Below, one piece after another: positions 62,772 to 64,000 of a stretch of 64,000 nt of DNA. The stretch comes from Geothrix edaphica. Its GTDB lineage: Bacteria > Acidobacteriota > Holophagae > Holophagales > Holophagaceae. The stretch spans positions 124,001 through 188,000 of the forward strand of contig NZ_BSDC01000001.1 of the NCBI RefSeq assembly GCF_030268045.1, in the 5' to 3' direction. Below the pieces are notes generated by a model. The model worked only from the letters and a program-made list of their open reading frames with translations, searched no databases and was not told the origin of the DNA. Each line of letters starts with the position of its first letter. Position 1 is the first letter of the stretch. A program made the translations under genes and the position numbers.

Positions 62772-64000
62772 CTACGGCCGCTTGGTGGACTTCTGCCGGA
62801 CCCGCTTAGGCGGTGCGCTCTTGCCCTTCTTCGGGGCCTGCTTGGCGGCGGGCTTGGGGCCTTCCTTCTTCTTGGGGCGGGGCTTGGCCTTGACCTTGTC
62901 CACCCGCTGGGCCTGGAGCGATTCGTTGCTGCGGGAGGGCTTGAGGCCTTCGCCAGGATCCAGGATGCGGCGCACGGCGGCGACCTCCGCCTCCTCGCCT
63001 TCGCCCTTCTTCTTTTTCTGGACGCTGAGGCGCAGGGGTACGCCTGCCAGGCCGAACTGCTCGCGCAGGCGGTTCTCCAGGTAGCGGACGTAGCTGAAGT
63101 GCAGCCCGCGGTCGGTGTTGGCCTTCACCACGAAGCTGGGGGGCCGCACGCCCACCTGGGTCATGAAGTAGAGCTTGGGCAGCTTGCCGTCGATGGCGTG
63201 GGGGCTCATGGCGGCGACAGATTCCCGCAGGAAGCGGTTCAACTCGCCCGTGGAGATGCGGCGGCCGTGGGCCTCCGCCAGCTCGTCGATCATGCCGAAC
63301 AGTTTGGACACCCGCTGTCCGGTGAGCGCCGAGAGGAAGATCATGGGGGCGTGGTGCAGGAAGCCCAGGCTCCGGCGCAGGTCTTCCTCGGCGCCGTAGA
63401 TGGTGTGGGTGTCCTTCTCGACGAGGTCCCACTTGTTCACGACGAGGATGACGGCGGCGCCGGCCTCCTGGGCGTAGCCGGCGATGACGGCGTCCTGGTG
63501 GGTGGCGCCCTCCACGGCATCCAGCAGCAGCAGGCTGACATCGGCCCGGGCCATGGCCTGCTTGGCCTTGAGGATGCTGAGCTTCTCGGCGCCCTCGTGG
63601 GTCTTCCCCTTCTTGCGGATGCCGGCCGTATCGATCATCCGGTAGACCTTGTCCTTCACGTGGAAGACCGTGTCCACCGTGTCCCGCGTGGTGCCGGCGA
63701 CCTCGCTGACGAGGCTGCGCTCATAGCCCAGCATGCGGTTGGTGAGGGAGGACTTGCCCACGTTCGGCCGGCCGATGAGGGCGAAGCGGAGCTCGTCCGA
63801 GAGCGAGTGGATTTGGGCTTCTTCCGGTGTCCGGTGGAAGGGCAGGTGGGCGCGGAGGGCCTGGATCAGCTCGGGCACGCCCGCCCCGTGGGCGGCGGAG
63901 ATGGCAAGCACTTCATCGAAGCCCAGGCCGTAGAAGCCGGCGTCGGGGGCGCCGCCCTTCATGCCGTCCAGCTTGTTGATGACGAGGAGGATGGGCTTGC
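62772..64000 (-). CDS. der: Ribosome-assembly GTPase Der (EngA), C-terminal part
   Basis: The gene is cut by the right edge. Visible are the end of the first G domain (NKLDG), the complete second G domain (GRPNVGKSS, GTTRDTVDT, DTAGIRKKG, NKWD) and the KH-like C-terminal domain (KLYFMTQVGVRPPSFVV). A Lys/Pro-rich tail of about 80 residues beyond the usual end is unusually long and basic. Der has two tandem GTPase domains and is essential for 50S assembly. Confidence 0.95.
   Translation of the reverse strand, partial: KPILLVINKLDGMKGGAPDAGFYGLGFDEVLAISAAHGAGVPELIQALRAHLPFHRTPEEAQIHSLSDELRFALIGRPNVGKSSLTNRMLGYERSLVSEVAGTTRDTVDTVFHVKDKVYRMIDTAGIRKKGKTHEGAEKLSILKAKQAMARADVSLLLLDAVEGATHQDAVIAGYAQEAGAAVILVVNKWDLVEKDTHTIYGAEEDLRRSLGFLHHAPMIFLSALTGQRVSKLFGMIDELAEAHGRRISTGELNRFLRESVAAMSPHAIDGKLPKLYFMTQVGVRPPSFVVKANTDRGLHFSYVRYLENRLREQFGLAGVPLRLSVQKKKKGEGEEAEVAAVRRILDPGEGLKPSRSNESLQAQRVDKVKAKPRPKKKEGPKPAAKQAPKKGKSAPPKRVRQKSTKRP

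Overview
The window is a GC-rich (by eye about two thirds G+C), gene-dense bacterial chromosome segment. It shows no prophage, plasmid, rRNA, tRNA or CRISPR. Several gene types occur together: S-box (SAM-I) riboswitch-controlled methionine genes, a MetF fused to a homocysteine-methyltransferase-like domain, large secreted M4, M13 and M16 metallopeptidases, and a DUF3943/PAP2 outer-membrane set. With the high GC, these suggest an acidobacterium of the Holophagae (Geothrix/Holophaga-like). That assignment is inference from gene content, not from a marker gene.

Layout. 1-5.3 kb: the start of murB, a TetR repressor, and a divergent SDR/metallo-beta-lactamase-fold/NAD-epimerase operon behind two matching candidate operators. 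Then come ogt, ruvX and a beta-hydroxyacid dehydrogenase. 5.3-11.2 kb: a LolCDE-type ABC exporter, hflX, a DUF4149 membrane protein, one pseudopilin, a DinB protein, and hpd, whose 3' end is duplicated around a small hairpin element. 11.3-17.5 kb: the rimP-nusA-infB operon, with a recognisable promoter, an attenuator-like leader and a terminator, and folD divergent from it. 17.5-30.6 kb: mostly single housekeeping or secreted genes: a FabG-like reductase, pterin carbinolamine dehydratase, an RluA-type pseudouridine synthase with a repetitive Arg/Pro tail, M16 and M13 peptidases, a UDG-like protein, an isochorismatase-like hydrolase, a Kbp-like LysM protein, and small membrane or unknown proteins.

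30.8-43.7 kb is methionine territory. One SAM-I riboswitch with a terminator precedes metY-metA-lysC. A second, nearly identical aptamer precedes metF(fusion)-ferredoxin-metH. Together they cover aspartate phosphorylation, homoserine acylation, sulfhydrylation, methyl-THF supply and B12-dependent methylation. An isolated carbamoyltransferase and an unknown secreted protein lie between the two operons.

43.7-51.0 kb holds the most unusual content. A 270-bp element with 31-bp terminal inverted repeats is followed by a tightly coupled operon: secreted glycoside hydrolase, TPR/beta-barrel protein, stand-alone receiver, membrane-anchored HEAT-repeat protein, and processive GT2 synthase. It looks like a synthase-dependent exopolysaccharide machine, but the usual PilZ, BcsB and PgaD parts are not visible.

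51.1-64 kb: an orphan E1-beta dehydrogenase subunit coupled to a cystathionine-beta-synthase-like enzyme; a plus-strand cluster (47-residue leader ORF, DUF3943 outer-membrane protein, secreted unknown, PAP2 phosphatase) whose base composition is less GC-rich than its surroundings; recN; an M4 thermolysin-like protease; an amidohydrolase; and the C-terminal part of the GTPase der, cut by the right edge.
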